Below are positions 1 through 9,931 of a stretch of DNA of 64,000 nt, piece by piece; position 1 is the stretch's first letter; every line of letters starts with the position of its first letter. The DNA is taken from the NCBI GenBank assembly GCA_963783945.1, contig CAWAPS010000004.1:62001-126000 (forward strand). The letters are read 5' to 3'. The translations under genes were made by a program, and so were the position numbers. Under the pieces are notes generated by a model. It searched no databases. It saw nothing but the letters and a program-made list of their open reading frames with translations, and was not told the DNA's origin. Source of the DNA: CAWAPS01 sp963783945 (GTDB lineage: Bacteria; Actinomycetota; Acidimicrobiia; Acidimicrobiales; Palsa-688).

Positions 1-251
1 CAGGCTGAGGGAGTGCTGGGCGGGGCGGAGGCCCGCCTGATCGTGGCATTAGCCCACGCCGCCAGCGTCGAACACGGCGAGGACGACAGGTCAGACCGGC
101 GGGTATGTCGTCGCTGCGGCCGAGGGTGCCCGGAGTGCAGTTGCCGGGGTCGGTGGGCACGGGGCCATACGGATGCGGCTGCCGGCCAGGAGCCAGAGGG
201 CCGAGGCTGTGAGCTGCGCCCGCAACCCCGAAGGGCCAACAGGAGCTGGCG

Positions 252-1996
252 GTGTACGCGGTAGCGGCCGTGGGGATAGCGGCGGGTTTGTTGTGGCTGG
301 GCGGCGCCGTGTCGGCTGTGCTGTCGGGGCATCGGGTTCCGCCCGGCCGGCCGCTGGCCGGGCTGGCCGCTTTGGCCCATCCGGGCGACCCGCGCCTGGC
401 CTGGCGGGCGCCGGTCGGCTCGCCGGTCGTCTACTGGACGGTGACCGTGCTGGTGTGGTCGGTGGCCGGCGGGTTGGTGTGGGCTTTGCGGCGGATCTGG
501 CACGGTCACGGCCCGGCGGCACCACCGGGCGGGACCCAGACCCCACACGGACTGGAGGGGTTGGCGTCGCGCCGTCAGGTCAAGTCGGCGGCCGGATCAA
601 AGACGCTGGTCGCCCGGGCGGCCGTGTTGCGCCCGTCGGTGTCGCATCCAGCTCCGGGCGACGTGGGGTTCCCGCTGGGCCGCAGCCGGGGGGTGTCGTG
701 TTGGGCGGGGGTTCGGGACTCCACGGTGCTGCTGGGCCCGCCCGGGGCGGGCAAGGGTCTGCACCTGGTCATCCCGACCATCCTGGACGTTTCCCGGCCC
801 GGTGATCACCACCGCCACCCGCCCCGACAACCTGGCTGTCACCTTGGCCGCCCGGTCGGGGCGCGGGCCGGTGGCGGTGTTCGACCCCCAGCACCTCGCC
901 CCGGGCGCGCCGTCGGCCACGCGCTGGTCGCCGATCCGGGGCTGTGACCGGGCGCAGACGGCGATGGCCCGGGCGGTCGCTCTGGTCGGCGACGCCGGGC
1001 GGGGCACCGAGAACGGCAACTACTGGACCCGCCAGACCACCCAGGCGGTCCGCTGTCTGCTGCACGCCGCCGCCCTGGGCGGCCGCCAGGCCGGTCGACC
1101 TTTACCGCTGGAGCCTGTCGCCGGCCAACGCCAAGGAGGCCATCGACATCCTGCGGGCCGACCCCCGGGCCGGGGTGGGGTGGAGCCGGGCGCTCGATGC
1201 CATCGTGTCGGCCGACCCGCGCACCCGGGACCCGGTGTGGGCCATGGTGTCCAACACCTTCTCCGCCCTGGCCGACCCGGCCGTGCTCGACGCCGTCTCC
1301 CCCAGCCGGACGAGCGGTTCGACCCCGAGCGTTCCTGCGCTCCGGGCGGGACGATGTTCCTGTTGGGCACGGCGAGTGAGACGTCGCCCACCGCCGGGCT
1401 GGTGTCCGCGTTCATCGAGGACGTCGTCGCACACCGCCCGCCGCCTGGCCGCCGCCTCGCCCGGCGCCCGACTGGACCCGCCTTTGGGGCTGGTTCTCGA
1501 CGAGGCCGCCAACTATCCCCTGCCGTCGCTGCCGGCGTTGATGTCCGAGGGCGGGGGGACCGGGATCTGCACCTTGGTGGTGTTGCAATCGTTGGCCCAG
1601 GCCCGGGACCGGTGGGGTCGGGACCGGGCCCAGGCCATCTGGGACGCCGCCACCATCAAAGTGGTGTTGGGCGGCCAGGCCAACACCGACGACCTGACCG
1701 ACATGTCCCGACTTTTGGGCGAGGTCGAGGTCCGCGACACCACCGAGTCTTACGGGCAGGGCGGGCAGCGCTCGACCACGGTGGCGGTGCGGTCCAGGCC
1801 GATTCTGACCCCGGCCCAGCTGCGCACCCTGCCGTTCGGGACCGGGGTGCTGCTGTTGCGCTCCGCCCCGCCGATCATGCTCGCCCTCGGCCCGTGGACC
1901 GCCCGGCCCGACGCCGCCGCTCTGACCGCCGATAAACAACAGCTCGAAGAGCGTCTTCGCGCCGCGGTCGAGCTCGACGACGACAGCGGTGCGTGA
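252..1996 (+). pseudogene. VirD4/TraG-like type IV coupling protein, frameshifted
   Basis: Membrane-bound ATPase that delivers the relaxase-DNA complex to the type IV secretion channel. The GTG start at 252 follows an AGGAG-type ribosome site. Two hydrophobic segments occupy the first 75 residues, then the Walker A motif GPPGAGKG. Later sequence includes LGLVLDEAANYPLPSLP (Walker B region) and a C-terminal TraD/TraG-type TraM-recognition segment. The reading frame changes near 800, 1095, 1310 and 1440, always at G/C runs and without nonsense mutations, so the gene may be intact in the organism. It overlaps the HNH gene downstream by a few bases, which indicates an operon. Family assignment is secure; the exact intact sequence is not recoverable. 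Confidence 0.85.
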
Positions 1997-2384
1997 CCCC
2001 CGCCCGGGAGCGGTGTGGTCGGCCGGGCGGCTGCGACGCCGCGGCCACTACCAGGCGTGGATCCGCTCCCAAGCGTGGCTGCGCCGCCGGGCGTGGTGGC
2101 TGGCGGAGTGGCACCGCCGGTACGGGGGCGAACCGACGTGCGCCATCTGCGGGCGGCCCTGGACCCTAAAAGGCGGGGACCTGCACCACCGCTCCTACAC
2201 CTATCTGGGCCAGGAACGCTTCGAGGACCTGATCCCCCTCGACCGGGCCTGCCACGAAACCCTCCACCAGCTGTGGGACCGCAGCCCGGCGTGGCGGGCG
2301 CTTGGCCGCGAGCACGCCACCGCCGGCCTCATCACCCTCCTCCGCCACCAACACCACCAGCCAGCGGACGCCCGCCGGCGGTGA
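1989..2384 (+). CDS. HNH-like zinc-binding protein
   Basis: A 131-residue basic protein. The GTG start overlaps the coupling-protein stop. Residues 48-95 carry CAICGRPW, then DLHHRSY, then LIPLDRACHETLH: the pattern of paired cysteines, a DLHH core and a distal C/H pair seen in HNH (McrA-like) nuclease folds. Such small HNH-like proteins often follow TraG in actinobacterial conjugative elements. Whether it is catalytically active or only zinc-binding cannot be told from sequence. Its TGA overlaps the start of the next gene, so translation is probably coupled. Confidence 0.65.
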   Translation: MRDPRPGAVWSAGRLRRRGHYQAWIRSQAWLRRRAWWLAEWHRRYGGEPTCAICGRPWTLKGGDLHHRSYTYLGQERFEDLIPLDRACHETLHQLWDRSPAWRALGREHATAGLITLLRHQHHQPADARRR

Positions 2385-2884
2385 GTGAACCGCAGCGGCC
2401 CGCCCGGTTCCCCCTGACCGAACTGTTCGGCGGCGACGGGGACCTGGGCGAGCTGGCCGACGCCTTCGGCGCCCCCCTGTTCTGGCCCGACCTGCCCGCC
2501 GAGCGGGCCGGCGAGGAATGGCACGCCCTGGCCGGCTGGGTGGCCCGCCTGGCCGCCCGCTTCGACTGGGACACCCATGTCATCCCGGTGTGCTGGTGGC
2601 GGCACAACCACCTGGTCGAAGCCCTCGCCGCCCTACGCGACCACGAACGGGGCTGCTACGCCCCCACCGCCCCGCCCACCGCCGGAGTCGAGTTCCACCG
2701 GGCGCTGCGCGACATCGAAACCCGGCTCAAAGCCTGGGTGGCCGACCTGCGCTGCGACGCCCGCCACGACCCCACCCACGACCGGGCCCGCCCCCTGCCC
2801 ACCGACGGCTTCGACGATTGGGTCGCCACCGACTCCGAACGCCGCCGCCAAGACGCCCTCGCCGAAGCCCTGGCCGACACCTAA
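2381..2884 (+). CDS. DUF4913-family protein of conjugative elements
   Basis: A 167-residue soluble protein starting at a GTG that overlaps the previous stop codon. The centre reads WPDLPAERAGEEWHALAGW, then VIPVCWWRHNHLVEAL, ALRDHERGCY and a later HRALRDIETRLKAW segment. This is the conserved core of DUF4913 proteins, which are found next to coupling-protein genes on actinobacterial integrative elements and plasmids. Biochemical function is unknown. No frameshift is visible, in contrast to its neighbours. Confidence 0.75.
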   Translation: MSEPQRPARFPLTELFGGDGDLGELADAFGAPLFWPDLPAERAGEEWHALAGWVARLAARFDWDTHVIPVCWWRHNHLVEALAALRDHERGCYAPTAPPTAGVEFHRALRDIETRLKAWVADLRCDARHDPTHDRARPLPTDGFDDWVATDSERRRQDALAEALADT

Positions 2885-2983
2885 ACCGCGCTCGGACAGC
2901 CGCGGTGCGAAGTGGCCAGCCCGGACCCTACAAGCGAAACAGGCCCCCCAGCGCCGGGCCACCCGAGGAGGACACCGCACAGC

Positions 2984-3370
2984 ATGACTGCCGAGATGGC
3001 GGGCCGGCCGGTCCCCACCCCATGGATCGACACCCAACCCGCCCACCTGATCGACACGGCCATCAAACAGATCCGAAGCGAAGAGTCCCGACGCCTGGAC
3101 GCTGTTCGACGGCGACCGATCACCCCGCTACGCCCTGTGGGCCTACCTGACCCTCGGCCACGCCGACACCCTGCCCCTCCCTGGCCGCCATGGACCTGGT
3201 CGACACCCTGCGTAGTCCGGCCGGCCCGGCCGCGTTACCAGTCGGGGATGTCCCGGCCGAGGCCGCGCTCACCCTGGCCAGCAGACATAGCCCACCCGCC
3301 CCACGCCCGGTCGACGTGCGACCCGCTGTCACCCACGCATGCGGTCCAAACGGCGGAGGTCGACCTGTGA
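2984..3370 (+). CDS. Hypothetical protein of the conjugative element, frameshifted
   Basis: Starts at ATG 2984 after a GAGGAGGA ribosome site. The N-terminus reads MTAEMAGRPVPTPWIDTQP and continues through a helix with DTAIKQIRSEESRR. Around 3100 the sensible frame changes to one encoding LFDGDRSPRYALWAYLTLGH, then again to AAMDLVDTLRSP near 3185. I do not recognise the family. Position between DUF4913 and WhiB, and plus-strand co-orientation, place it in the same operon. The end is uncertain. Confidence 0.4.
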   Translation: MTAEMAGRPVPTPWIDTQPAHLIDTAIKQIRSEESRRLDAVRRRPITPLRPVGLPDPRPRRHPAPPWPPWTWSTPCVVRPARPRYQSGMSRPRPRSPWPADIAHPPHARSTCDPLSPTHAVQTAEVDL

Positions 3371-3696
3371 GCCCCGGCGAGCACCGCCACCGCCTGGCCT
3401 GGCTGGCCGCCGGGCTGCGCCGCGCCGCCCACGACGCCGGGGTCGACCTGCCCGTCGACTACGCCCAGCGCGTCGCCGCCGACGGCATCCGCCACTGCCA
3501 TCAGCTGGCAGTCACCCCCGTCGGCCACGGCGTGGCCATCCACACCGCCCCCGACGACGCTCGGCAACTGCCCATTCTGCTCGGCTACGCCGACCCGTCG
3601 GGCCAGTGGCACCGCGACGGCCGCCGGCACGCACCTCCGTCTCCCGCCTCCCGTGCCGCGGCCGGCGTGGATATCCCCACGGTCGTTGTGCCATGA
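3367..3696 (+). CDS. Hypothetical protein upstream of WhiB
   Basis: A 109-residue protein from GTG 3367 (VSPGEHRHRLAWLAAGLRRA) to a TGA that overlaps the WhiB start. It has an amphipathic N-terminal helix and a middle segment ending ILLGYADPSGQWHRDG. No family recognised. The tight overlaps on both sides argue that it is a real operon member. Confidence 0.5.
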   Translation: MSPGEHRHRLAWLAAGLRRAAHDAGVDLPVDYAQRVAADGIRHCHQLAVTPVGHGVAIHTAPDDARQLPILLGYADPSGQWHRDGRRHAPPSPASRAAAGVDIPTVVVP

Positions 3697-3940
3697 ACCT
3701 CGACTGGATGCGCCAGGCCGCCTGCAAAGGTCAACCCGACACCGTGTTCTTCCCCGAAAGCGAAGACCACGGCGGACGACCGGATTACACCGCCGCCCGG
3801 CAAATCTGCGCCGGCTGTCGCGTCCGGGCCCAATGCCTGGCCTACGCCCTCGAGCTGAACATCCGCCACGGCATGTTCGCCGGGCTCACCCCCACCGAAC
3901 GGGCCAACCTGCGCCGCCAGCCCGCCCGAAGGTGGCGTGA
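3693..3940 (+). CDS. WhiB-family iron-sulfur transcription factor
   Basis: Small [4Fe-4S] regulator of the actinobacterial WhiB family. The four cluster ligands are Cys11, Cys39, Cys42 and Cys48 (C..CxxCx5C), followed by the family turn GMFAGLTPTER. ATG 3693 overlaps the preceding stop. In the frame of the start codon the sequence stays open to 4235, but WhiB proteins end soon after the LTPTER region, and a single-base shift near 3920 gives a stop at 3940 overlapping the primase start. I therefore place the end at 3940. WhiB genes on actinobacterial mobile elements are thought to control element genes; the target here is unknown. Confidence 0.85.
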
Positions 3941-5380
3941 TGGTCGACATCGAACGCCTCGTGGCCGACCACCCTCTATCGACCGTGCTGCGCCGCTGCG
4001 GCATCACCGTCCCCGACCCCGGACCTGGAGTGCGCGACGAATGGCGCGGCCACTGCCCTCTACCGTCCCATCCCGCCCCCGCCCAGCCCGGGCCGGCACA
4101 ACCCCAGTCTCGCCGTGCACATCTCCGGGCGGATGGCCGGCCGCTGGCACTGCTTCGCCTGCCAAACCGGCGGCGACGTCATCGCCTTCGTCCAGGCCTA
4201 CGCCCAGGTCGGTTTCCGCCACGCCGCAAGCCTGATCGAGACCGGCGGGCCCATCCCCCGCGGCGCCGACCCCCACCTTCACCTGCGCCCCGCCACCCCC
4301 ACCCCCACCGGCGAACTCGCTGGCCGACCGCGCCCGGATCGGACCGCGAACCGCCCGACCTGGCCCGCACCCCCCAACCCCGGCTGCTCGCCACCATGAA
4401 CCAGGCGTGGCGCTACTACACCCTCGACGCCCTCGCCCGAACCGCCCGCCGCCATCTCGCCCTCCGCGGCATCGACACCTTCGCCCTCGAAACCCGCGAC
4501 CAACGACGCCTCGCCGGGCACACCCCCCGCTCCAAAACCGGCCTGACCGAACACCTCCGACACCGAGGCTTCAGCGACAACGAGCTCGTCGACGCCGGCC
4601 TGGCCAGCCGCCACCCCGACGGGCGAGTCGAAGACTTCTTCACCCACCGCCTCGTCCTCCCCATCCGCGACACCCACAGCCAGGTGATCGGCCTGATCGG
4701 CCGGGACGTGCTCGGCGCCAACCGGGCCAAATACCTCAACACCCCCACCACCGCCATCTACGACAAAAGCCGCCACCTCTACCAGACCCACCGACCCAGC
4801 CACCGGCCGGCAACAATCTGGTCGTAGTCGAAGGCGCCCTCGACGCCCTCGCCCTCGACACCTACGCCGCATCCGCCGGCGTCGACCTGACCGCCGTCTC
4901 CCCCTCCGGCGTCGCGCTCACTCCCGCTCACCGAGCGTCGATCTACACCCAGACAACAAAGCCACCAGTGCTGTGCGCCGACGGCGACCCCGCCGGACGG
5001 GAAGCCACCGCCCGATGGGTCCTCGACATGACCCTCGAGGGCCGCGAGAGCCGTCGCCGTCACTCTTCCCCACCCCTACGACCCCGCCGACTGGCTGGCC
5101 GAGCGCGGCATCGAAGGCCTACCAGGCGTTCATCCGAGACGGATGCCTCGATGCCCGCCCCGGCGACATGCGGCCCACCCACGCCGGTCGATACCTCGCT
5201 GAGCGGGTAGCCGCCCGAGAAGCCCCGCTGGCGACACCCTCGCAGTACTCGGTGCACTCGGCGCCAAACTGCACGACAGCACCGCACAAACACGATTCGC
5301 TGAGCAGGCCGGCGAGGCCTCGCCGCCGCCGGCCTCGGACCCGACGGATGGCTCGAAAGAGCCCTCGCCAGGCGTATGGT
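3937..5380 (+). pseudogene. DnaG-like primase (CHC2 zinc finger plus Toprim), frameshifted
   Basis: Element-encoded primase. N-terminal zinc finger: CPLPSH near residue 40, then WHCFACQTGGDVIAFVQ in a shifted frame near 4150. The middle part encodes FFTHRLVLPIRDTHSQVIGL and RAKYLNTP as in DnaG catalytic cores. The Toprim region follows near 4820 (VVVEGALDALAL) with the acidic LCADGDPAGREA motif near 4970. Frame changes occur near 4080, 4390, 4800 and 5050. The start GTG/ATG overlaps the WhiB stop. Likely role is priming of element DNA after transfer. Whether the frameshifts are real is open. Confidence 0.8.
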
Positions 5381-5540
5381 CGTAAGGCCGCAAGATCCCG
5401 ATACTTCCTTCTCTCCGACGACTCTCGCAAGGATGATGCTCCCATGAGAATGTCGCGCCCTTTCGCAAGCGACCGGCCGGCAGAGGACATGTCGCGGTCA
5501 CCCGACGGCCTTACCGCACAATTCCGGGCGAGGGCAGGCT

Positions 5541-5645
5541 GCGAAGGGGTCAACGACCCGTTCGCGTTTCGTCATGGTCGCTCGATCTGGGTTCAACTCG
5601 CCGAGGGTCAGGAAGCGTCGGTCGAGCGTGGCGCGGCTTGAGTGA
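5541..5645 (-). pseudogene. Second tyrosine-integrase fragment
   Basis: About 100 bp here match, at roughly 75 percent identity by eye, the segment 6367-6475 inside the integrase gene to the right. On the minus strand it reads RRFLTLGELNPDRATMTKRE and then PFAAC, against RRFLTLDELN and PFAAC in the fuller gene. It is cut off on both sides. Probably the relic of a related integrase, left by an earlier integration or a recombination between two elements. Confidence 0.6.
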
Positions 5646-5724
5646 GGCTGCGGGCTGGCAGCCGTTTCCACCCATCAGCGCGACCGCCGCTCAAACGGTC
5701 GCGGCGGAGCGCAGTACCAGGTTT

Positions 5725-6950
5725 TCATGCCCACTTCTCGGCTACTCCTTGGGACCTCGCCTCTTGCCTTTGGTGGTTATCCATTCGCCATCTGCCTGAA
5801 CTGATGTTTCGTAGTGGGCTCACGTTTCCGCCGGACAAGAGTTCTGCGATCGCAGCGCGGGTGTCGGTGTGGTCCTGCTTCCATAGATGCCCGTAGGCCC
5901 GTTCGGTAAATGAACTGTCGGCGTGTCCCGCCCAGCGCCCCACGGTGAGCCTGTCCGCGCCCGCTCCAATCCACAATGCGACAGCCGTGTGCCTGAGCGC
6001 GTGAGGCGTTGGCTGGGGATCGACGACCTCGGCTTTCTCGACCGCAGTGTTCCAGATCCGACGCCGCCAGTTGTCGGGGGTCATCGGTCCGCCCTGACGT
6101 CCGGTGAATAACAGGTCGCCACGCTCGAGTCCCCGGTCGGTTATGTGGCGAGCGAGTCGCTCGGCCAAATCGTCAGTGATCGTCGGCACGGTTCGTTCGC
6201 TGGCAGTGGTTTTTGGAAGATGTTCCTGACGGCGCGTGTCCCAACTCGATACTCGCTTACTCACGCCGACCGCGGTCGCTCGGACTTTGACCTCTCTAGC
6301 GGCAAGGTTCACGTCGCCCGTCCGCAACACGGCCAGCTCACCTATCCGCAGTCCAGTGCAGGCAGCGAACGGGACAACGATCCGCCATCGTTTGACCATG
6401 GCTGCCTCGATCCGGTTCAACTCGTCGAGGGTCAGGAAACGTCGCTCGATTTGGTCAGGGGCGCGGCGGCTTGACCGACAGAGCTGGGCTGGCGGCGATC
6501 AACCCTTCCGCCACGGCGTCGGAGAAGCATTTCTTGACCACCACCAGGAACGCGTCACGGTCGACGGGCCAGGTCCTCGCCTAGGTCGACCACCCAGGCT
6601 GCCACGTCGGAGCGACGTATCTTGGCCAGCGGCATGACGGCGAAAGCCGGCTCGATGTGGCAGGCCCAGATGGACTCGTCCCGAGCTCGGGTGCTGTCCA
6701 CTATTTGTCGGGTTCGCATCCACCTGGCCCACCAGACGCATAGAGGGATTTTCCCGCCGGTAGGGTCGCCCGACCCGCCCCGGCGGCGGTTGCGAAGGTG
6801 CTCCTGGCGGGCGGTGTCGGCCTCGGCGGCGGTGTCGAAGTTCTCGGTGTGTCTCCGACCGGCCGCGTCGAACCAACTCGCCTCATAGGTGACGGTGCCG
6901 CTGGCCCACACTCGATGCCGTACGCCCGCCGGCAACTTCCTGGGACTCAT
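5725..6950 (-). pseudogene. Tyrosine integrase of the element, one frameshift
   Basis: Phage/ICE-type site-specific recombinase. The N-terminal half (from ATG 6950, MSPRKLPAGVRHRVW) has the Arm-DNA-binding style strand VWASGTVTYEASWFDAAGR and a core-binding segment. The C-terminal half has the catalytic residues: Arg in ACTGLRIGELAVL, HALRHTAVALW, WAGHADSSFTE and the tyrosine in RAYGHLW. The two halves are in different frames, the change lying between 6420 and 6560. Immediately upstream is the excisionase gene and beyond it a tRNA 3' fragment, the usual int-xis-att arrangement. Confidence 0.85.
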
Positions 6951-7199
6951 GCGGCCCGATCCCGGTTGCGGGGGCGTCCACGACGCGAGCGGGACCGCTC
7001 GAACTCCGCCGCCCGCGCTGGCACCGACTCCGCCTCCAGCCAGGCGGCCAAGTCAGCCGAGCGGAACCGCAACTCCTTGCCGACCCGTACGAAGCGGATC
7101 CGATGCTCTCCGTGTGAGCCGGTAAACGAGGTGTTTGGAGCACCCCAGGTAGGCGCACACACGATCGATGTCCCAAAACTCCGGCGGGTTGTCGCTCAT
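6947..7199 (-). CDS. Excisionase-like helix-turn-helix protein, frameshifted
   Basis: Starts at ATG 7199 (MSDNPPEFWDIDRVCAYLGC). The segment DIDRVCAYLGCSKHLVYRLT is the winged helix-turn-helix of AlpA/Xis-type proteins. After a frame change near 7100 the sequence continues HRIRFVRVGKELRFRSADLAAWL, the wing and closing helix of the same domain, and ends with a basic tail. Its stop overlaps the integrase start. Likely the directionality factor for the integrase. Confidence 0.75.
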
Positions 7200-7410
7200 C
7201 CCATCCCTTTGCTGTCGCTCACATCTCGGTCGCGATGGTCGTTTCTTGCCGACCCGGCGGGTAGTCACGCATGCCGTTCCGCCGCCAGGGCGCGAACCCG
7301 CTGATGCTTTGCGCCTCCAACACAGGGATTCGCCGCGGTCCATCGCGGCGCAACCCCGGCGAAAGGGGGTCCCGGACCACCCTGACCGCGCCTACACTCA
7401 AGCTAGAGTG

Positions 7411-7435
7411 CTGGTCAGCCTGCATTTCTGACCAG
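7411..7435 (-). terminator. Hairpin just 3' of the tRNA-Ile fragment
   Basis: Perfect 8-bp inverted repeat CTGGTCAG / CTGACCAG with a 9-base loop, touching the 3' end of the tRNA fragment. It could be the old tRNA terminator or part of the attachment site. Confidence 0.45.
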
Positions 7436-7478
7436 TGGGGCTAGCTGGAATCGAACCAGCGACCTCAGCATTATCAGG
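7436..7478 (-). tRNA. 3' fragment of tRNA-Ile(GAT), probable att site
   Basis: On the minus strand the sequence runs from the anticodon loop (CTGATAA, anticodon GAT) through a 3' anticodon strand, a perfect T arm (GCTGG/TTCGATT/CCAGC) and the acceptor strand TAGCCCC plus discriminator A. The 5' half of the tRNA is absent: the bases before the loop do not pair with the 3' anticodon strand. This is what integrases leave when an element recombines into the 3' end of a tRNA gene, and int/xis lie directly beside it. Confidence 0.75.
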
Positions 7479-7924
7479 GAAACGGTCACCCGATTCATGA
7501 CCAGCCACGACGGAAGAATCTAGCGCCCGAGCAGGGGTTTCGTCATTCTCCGCTCTGCGTAAGCAAGCCTCGTTGGGCATCGTTTGCGCCGCTCATCGCG
7601 GCGCAAAACGCGGCGCAGGTCGAGCGCGCCTGAATAGACCAGGGAGGAGGTATCCATAGCTGATCGCTTCCATATCAGTGGCGGGCACGCTCGCGACCAT
7701 CCATTGCCCCATCTTTTCATCCGCTGTCCCCAGCCGAAGAGATCCGGACCCTGCCTGCGGGTGTGTCGTCGTAGGCACCGACGTTGTGACGGTTTGTCTG
7801 CCCGTAGGCCGATGAGCCAACAGCAGTGCATTCGTCGGTTCGGACTGGTCCTCGGAGTCACCGCCGCCGTGACCTTACCGGTCAGATCCTGTCGACTTGC
7901 GTCCTGTCGGAGGTATCTGTGGTT
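7479..7924. other. Gene-poor stretch beyond the tRNA fragment
   Basis: About 450 bp without a convincing gene. A minus-strand open frame of about 75 residues (7593-7820) has weak coding character and no recognisable family. GCGGCGCAAA-type palindromic runs occur around 7590-7620. Confidence 0.4.
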
Positions 7925-8665
7925 TTAGTGGATGCCTGTCGGCCGTTCGCCGACGACGACGCGAGGACCGACCGGTAGTTCCTCGCCGCCGAACGAGGTT
8001 CTCACCTCGGCGTTGACGCCCTCGGCTGCCAGGACTTCCGGGATGGTCGCGGTGTCGACCAGGACGCTGTCGTGCCGCTCGTCGTCGCGCCGCCACGAGC
8101 CGTCGATATTCCGGGTGAAGATGGCCATCTGACGGACGAAACGGTCCGGTGATGGGACCTCGAACCGGGTGACCAAAGCCCATTCATCGGCCACCCACCC
8201 GGCGTTGGCAGCCTGGTAGCGGACACGACCCCATTCGAGATCACAGATGTCGATAGCCAAGATTCCACCGGGCCGCACGGCCCGACCGGCGGCGGCCAGG
8301 CCGCGCTGTACGGCCGCCTGGTCAGGCAGGTAGCTGAGCACGTGTCCGACAGAGACCACGGCGTCCCCGTCGGGCACCGCCTCGTCGGGCAGGACCACTT
8401 GGCGGATCGCTTCGGCTTGGGGAACGTAATGGCGGGCCAGCTCGAGCATGGCGGGTGAGGCGTCGGTCGCCACGACCCGGTGACCGGCGTCGACCAGGTG
8501 GCGGGTCAACAAACCGCTGCCGCAGCCAAGCTCGACAACCAGCCCGCGCCGGGCCAGGACGGGTTCTAGGAGCTTGAGGATCCCCGGGGCGCACAGATCA
8601 GCGTGGAAACCGAACCCGAGATGATGAACGTGGGCCAGATCTTCCCGGTAGTAGGTCATGTCCAT
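7925..8665 (-). CDS. Class I SAM-dependent methyltransferase
   Basis: A 246-residue enzyme with a Rossmann-type SAM site: VVELGCGSGLLTRHL (motif I, near residue 45), VVATDASPAMLELA with the acidic ribose-binding residue, GDAVVSVGHVLSYLP (motif II area) and RPGGILAIDICDL. I chose ATG 8665 (MDMTYYREDLAHVHHLGFG), which gives the usual N-terminus of Methyltransf_25-type proteins; the frame stays open far upstream without coding character. The substrate is unknown. It is divergent from the dioxygenase gene and intact. Confidence 0.85.
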   Translation of the reverse strand: MDMTYYREDLAHVHHLGFGFHADLCAPGILKLLEPVLARRGLVVELGCGSGLLTRHLVDAGHRVVATDASPAMLELARHYVPQAEAIRQVVLPDEAVPDGDAVVSVGHVLSYLPDQAAVQRGLAAAGRAVRPGGILAIDICDLEWGRVRYQAANAGWVADEWALVTRFEVPSPDRFVRQMAIFTRNIDGSWRRDDERHDSVLVDTATIPEVLAAEGVNAEVRTSFGGEELPVGPRVVVGERPTGIH

Positions 8666-9027
8666 AGCCTGGCCGCCCCCAACCACCCGTCGCCACAAGC
8701 AGGGTCTCCACGCCCCAGATCCACAGCTCGTGACCCATCGGCGACTCAACAAGGAGGCCGCTCCGCGGTGGCGCTCCGCCCAAAAACGCCAGTCACGACC
8801 CACCGGAAGAATAGAACAGCCACCCGGCCGGAGAGGGAATGACTGCTGAAGGCCCCCGGGGCGGCCCGGTGAGGGGTGAGGAGCCCTGGCCCCGGCTGGA
8901 CGCAAAGCACCGCTTGGCGGGGGACCTGGTCGTCCGCGACGTTTTGGCGGCTGGGTGTCCCGGCGACGGACGAGCAGTGTCCGCCAGCACTCAGCTAGCA
9001 GTATCGGGTAAGCGATTTTGGCAGACT

Positions 9028-9684
9028 GTGGGAGTGGCCCTCGCGGTTTCTCTTGACGCGATCGACGTGCTCGCGCAGGGTGATCGCGAAGCCAGCGCGG
9101 AGGAGTTGGCCGCGCTCGGTGAGCTCGGCTATGTTGTCGTGCCCGCCGTGTTGCCCGAGGATCAGGTCGCGCGGCTGGTGGCGGAGTTCGAGCGGCTCGT
9201 CGCAGACGATCCACGGTCAAGAATGCATGAACCGGGGAGTCGGCGAGCAATGGCCGACAACGACAACGAGGTGTTCTCCGTCTGCTGGCGCCATCGGGTC
9301 GCGCTAGACGCCGCCATTCACCTTCTCGGGGAGCGTTTCCAGGTCGGCCGCGCTGACCTGCGGGACGCCAGCCCAGGCCACGGCGAGCAGCGCTACCACC
9401 CCGACCATGCGGAGACGCCGGTCCCGGGCTTGACCGCAACATGGTTCCTCGACACCTTCACAGCCGACAACGGGGCCACCAGGCTGCTGCCCGGCTCTCA
9501 CCGCTGCCACCATACCGACGGGTCTCTCCTGGGAGAAGTCGTCGCCGTCGGTCCCGCCGGATCGCGGTTGCTCCGAGACGCCCGTCTCTACCATCGCGGC
9601 GGGCGTAATTCCACCACGGGGCCCCGACGCAGCGTCCATGTGTTCTACCAACATCACATCGACCCACCGTCTACAGGCGCGTAA
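9028..9684 (+). CDS. Phytanoyl-CoA dioxygenase (PhyH) family protein
   Basis: Putative Fe(II)/2-oxoglutarate oxygenase of about 218 residues. From GTG 9028 it begins VGVALAVSLDAIDVLAQ, then LGELGYVVVPAVLPEDQVARL, the typical PhyH N-terminus. An iron-binding HxD appears in RYHPDHAE, followed by LDTFTADNGATRLLPGSH, a distal histidine in ARLYHRGGRN and an arginine for 2-oxoglutarate in GPRRSVHVFYQ. GTG 9034 is an alternative start; the open frame upstream of 9028 looks non-coding. It may act with the neighbouring methyltransferase on a small molecule, which is inference only. Confidence 0.8.
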   Translation: MGVALAVSLDAIDVLAQGDREASAEELAALGELGYVVVPAVLPEDQVARLVAEFERLVADDPRSRMHEPGSRRAMADNDNEVFSVCWRHRVALDAAIHLLGERFQVGRADLRDASPGHGEQRYHPDHAETPVPGLTATWFLDTFTADNGATRLLPGSHRCHHTDGSLLGEVVAVGPAGSRLLRDARLYHRGGRNSTTGPRRSVHVFYQHHIDPPSTGA

Positions 9685-9892
9685 CCGATAGCACCCACGT
9701 TTCCCACCTCACCGCCTCGAGGTCTCTCACAGTCCGAAACGCTCGACCAAATCGAGCGAGACCGATCGCGGCCACTCTCGCCCGTGCCTTATCCCCGATG
9801 CCCCATCCCCAACCGGCCATGTATCGCCTTTCCGAGGCCTCAGAATGTGGCGGCTGGGCAAAGCCCGCGGTCAGGGATGGCATACCCGGGAG

Positions 9893-9931
9893 CCCATCAA
9901 AGGTGAGACCGGGTACCTGACTTTTGATGGG
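9893..9931 (+). terminator. Candidate intrinsic terminator
   Basis: Perfect 9-bp stem CCCATCAAA / TTTGATGGG with a 21-base spacer, followed by TTTTG. It lies about 210 bp after the dioxygenase stop. The loop is long for a terminator. Confidence 0.4.

Noticed and set aside
7436..7478. Complete tRNA gene
   Set aside because: The 5' acceptor, D arm and 5' anticodon strand are missing.
7925..9442. A 505-residue methyltransferase fusion
   Set aside because: The upstream 250 codons are arginine/proline-rich noise overlapping the divergent dioxygenase gene; a normal start lies at 8665.
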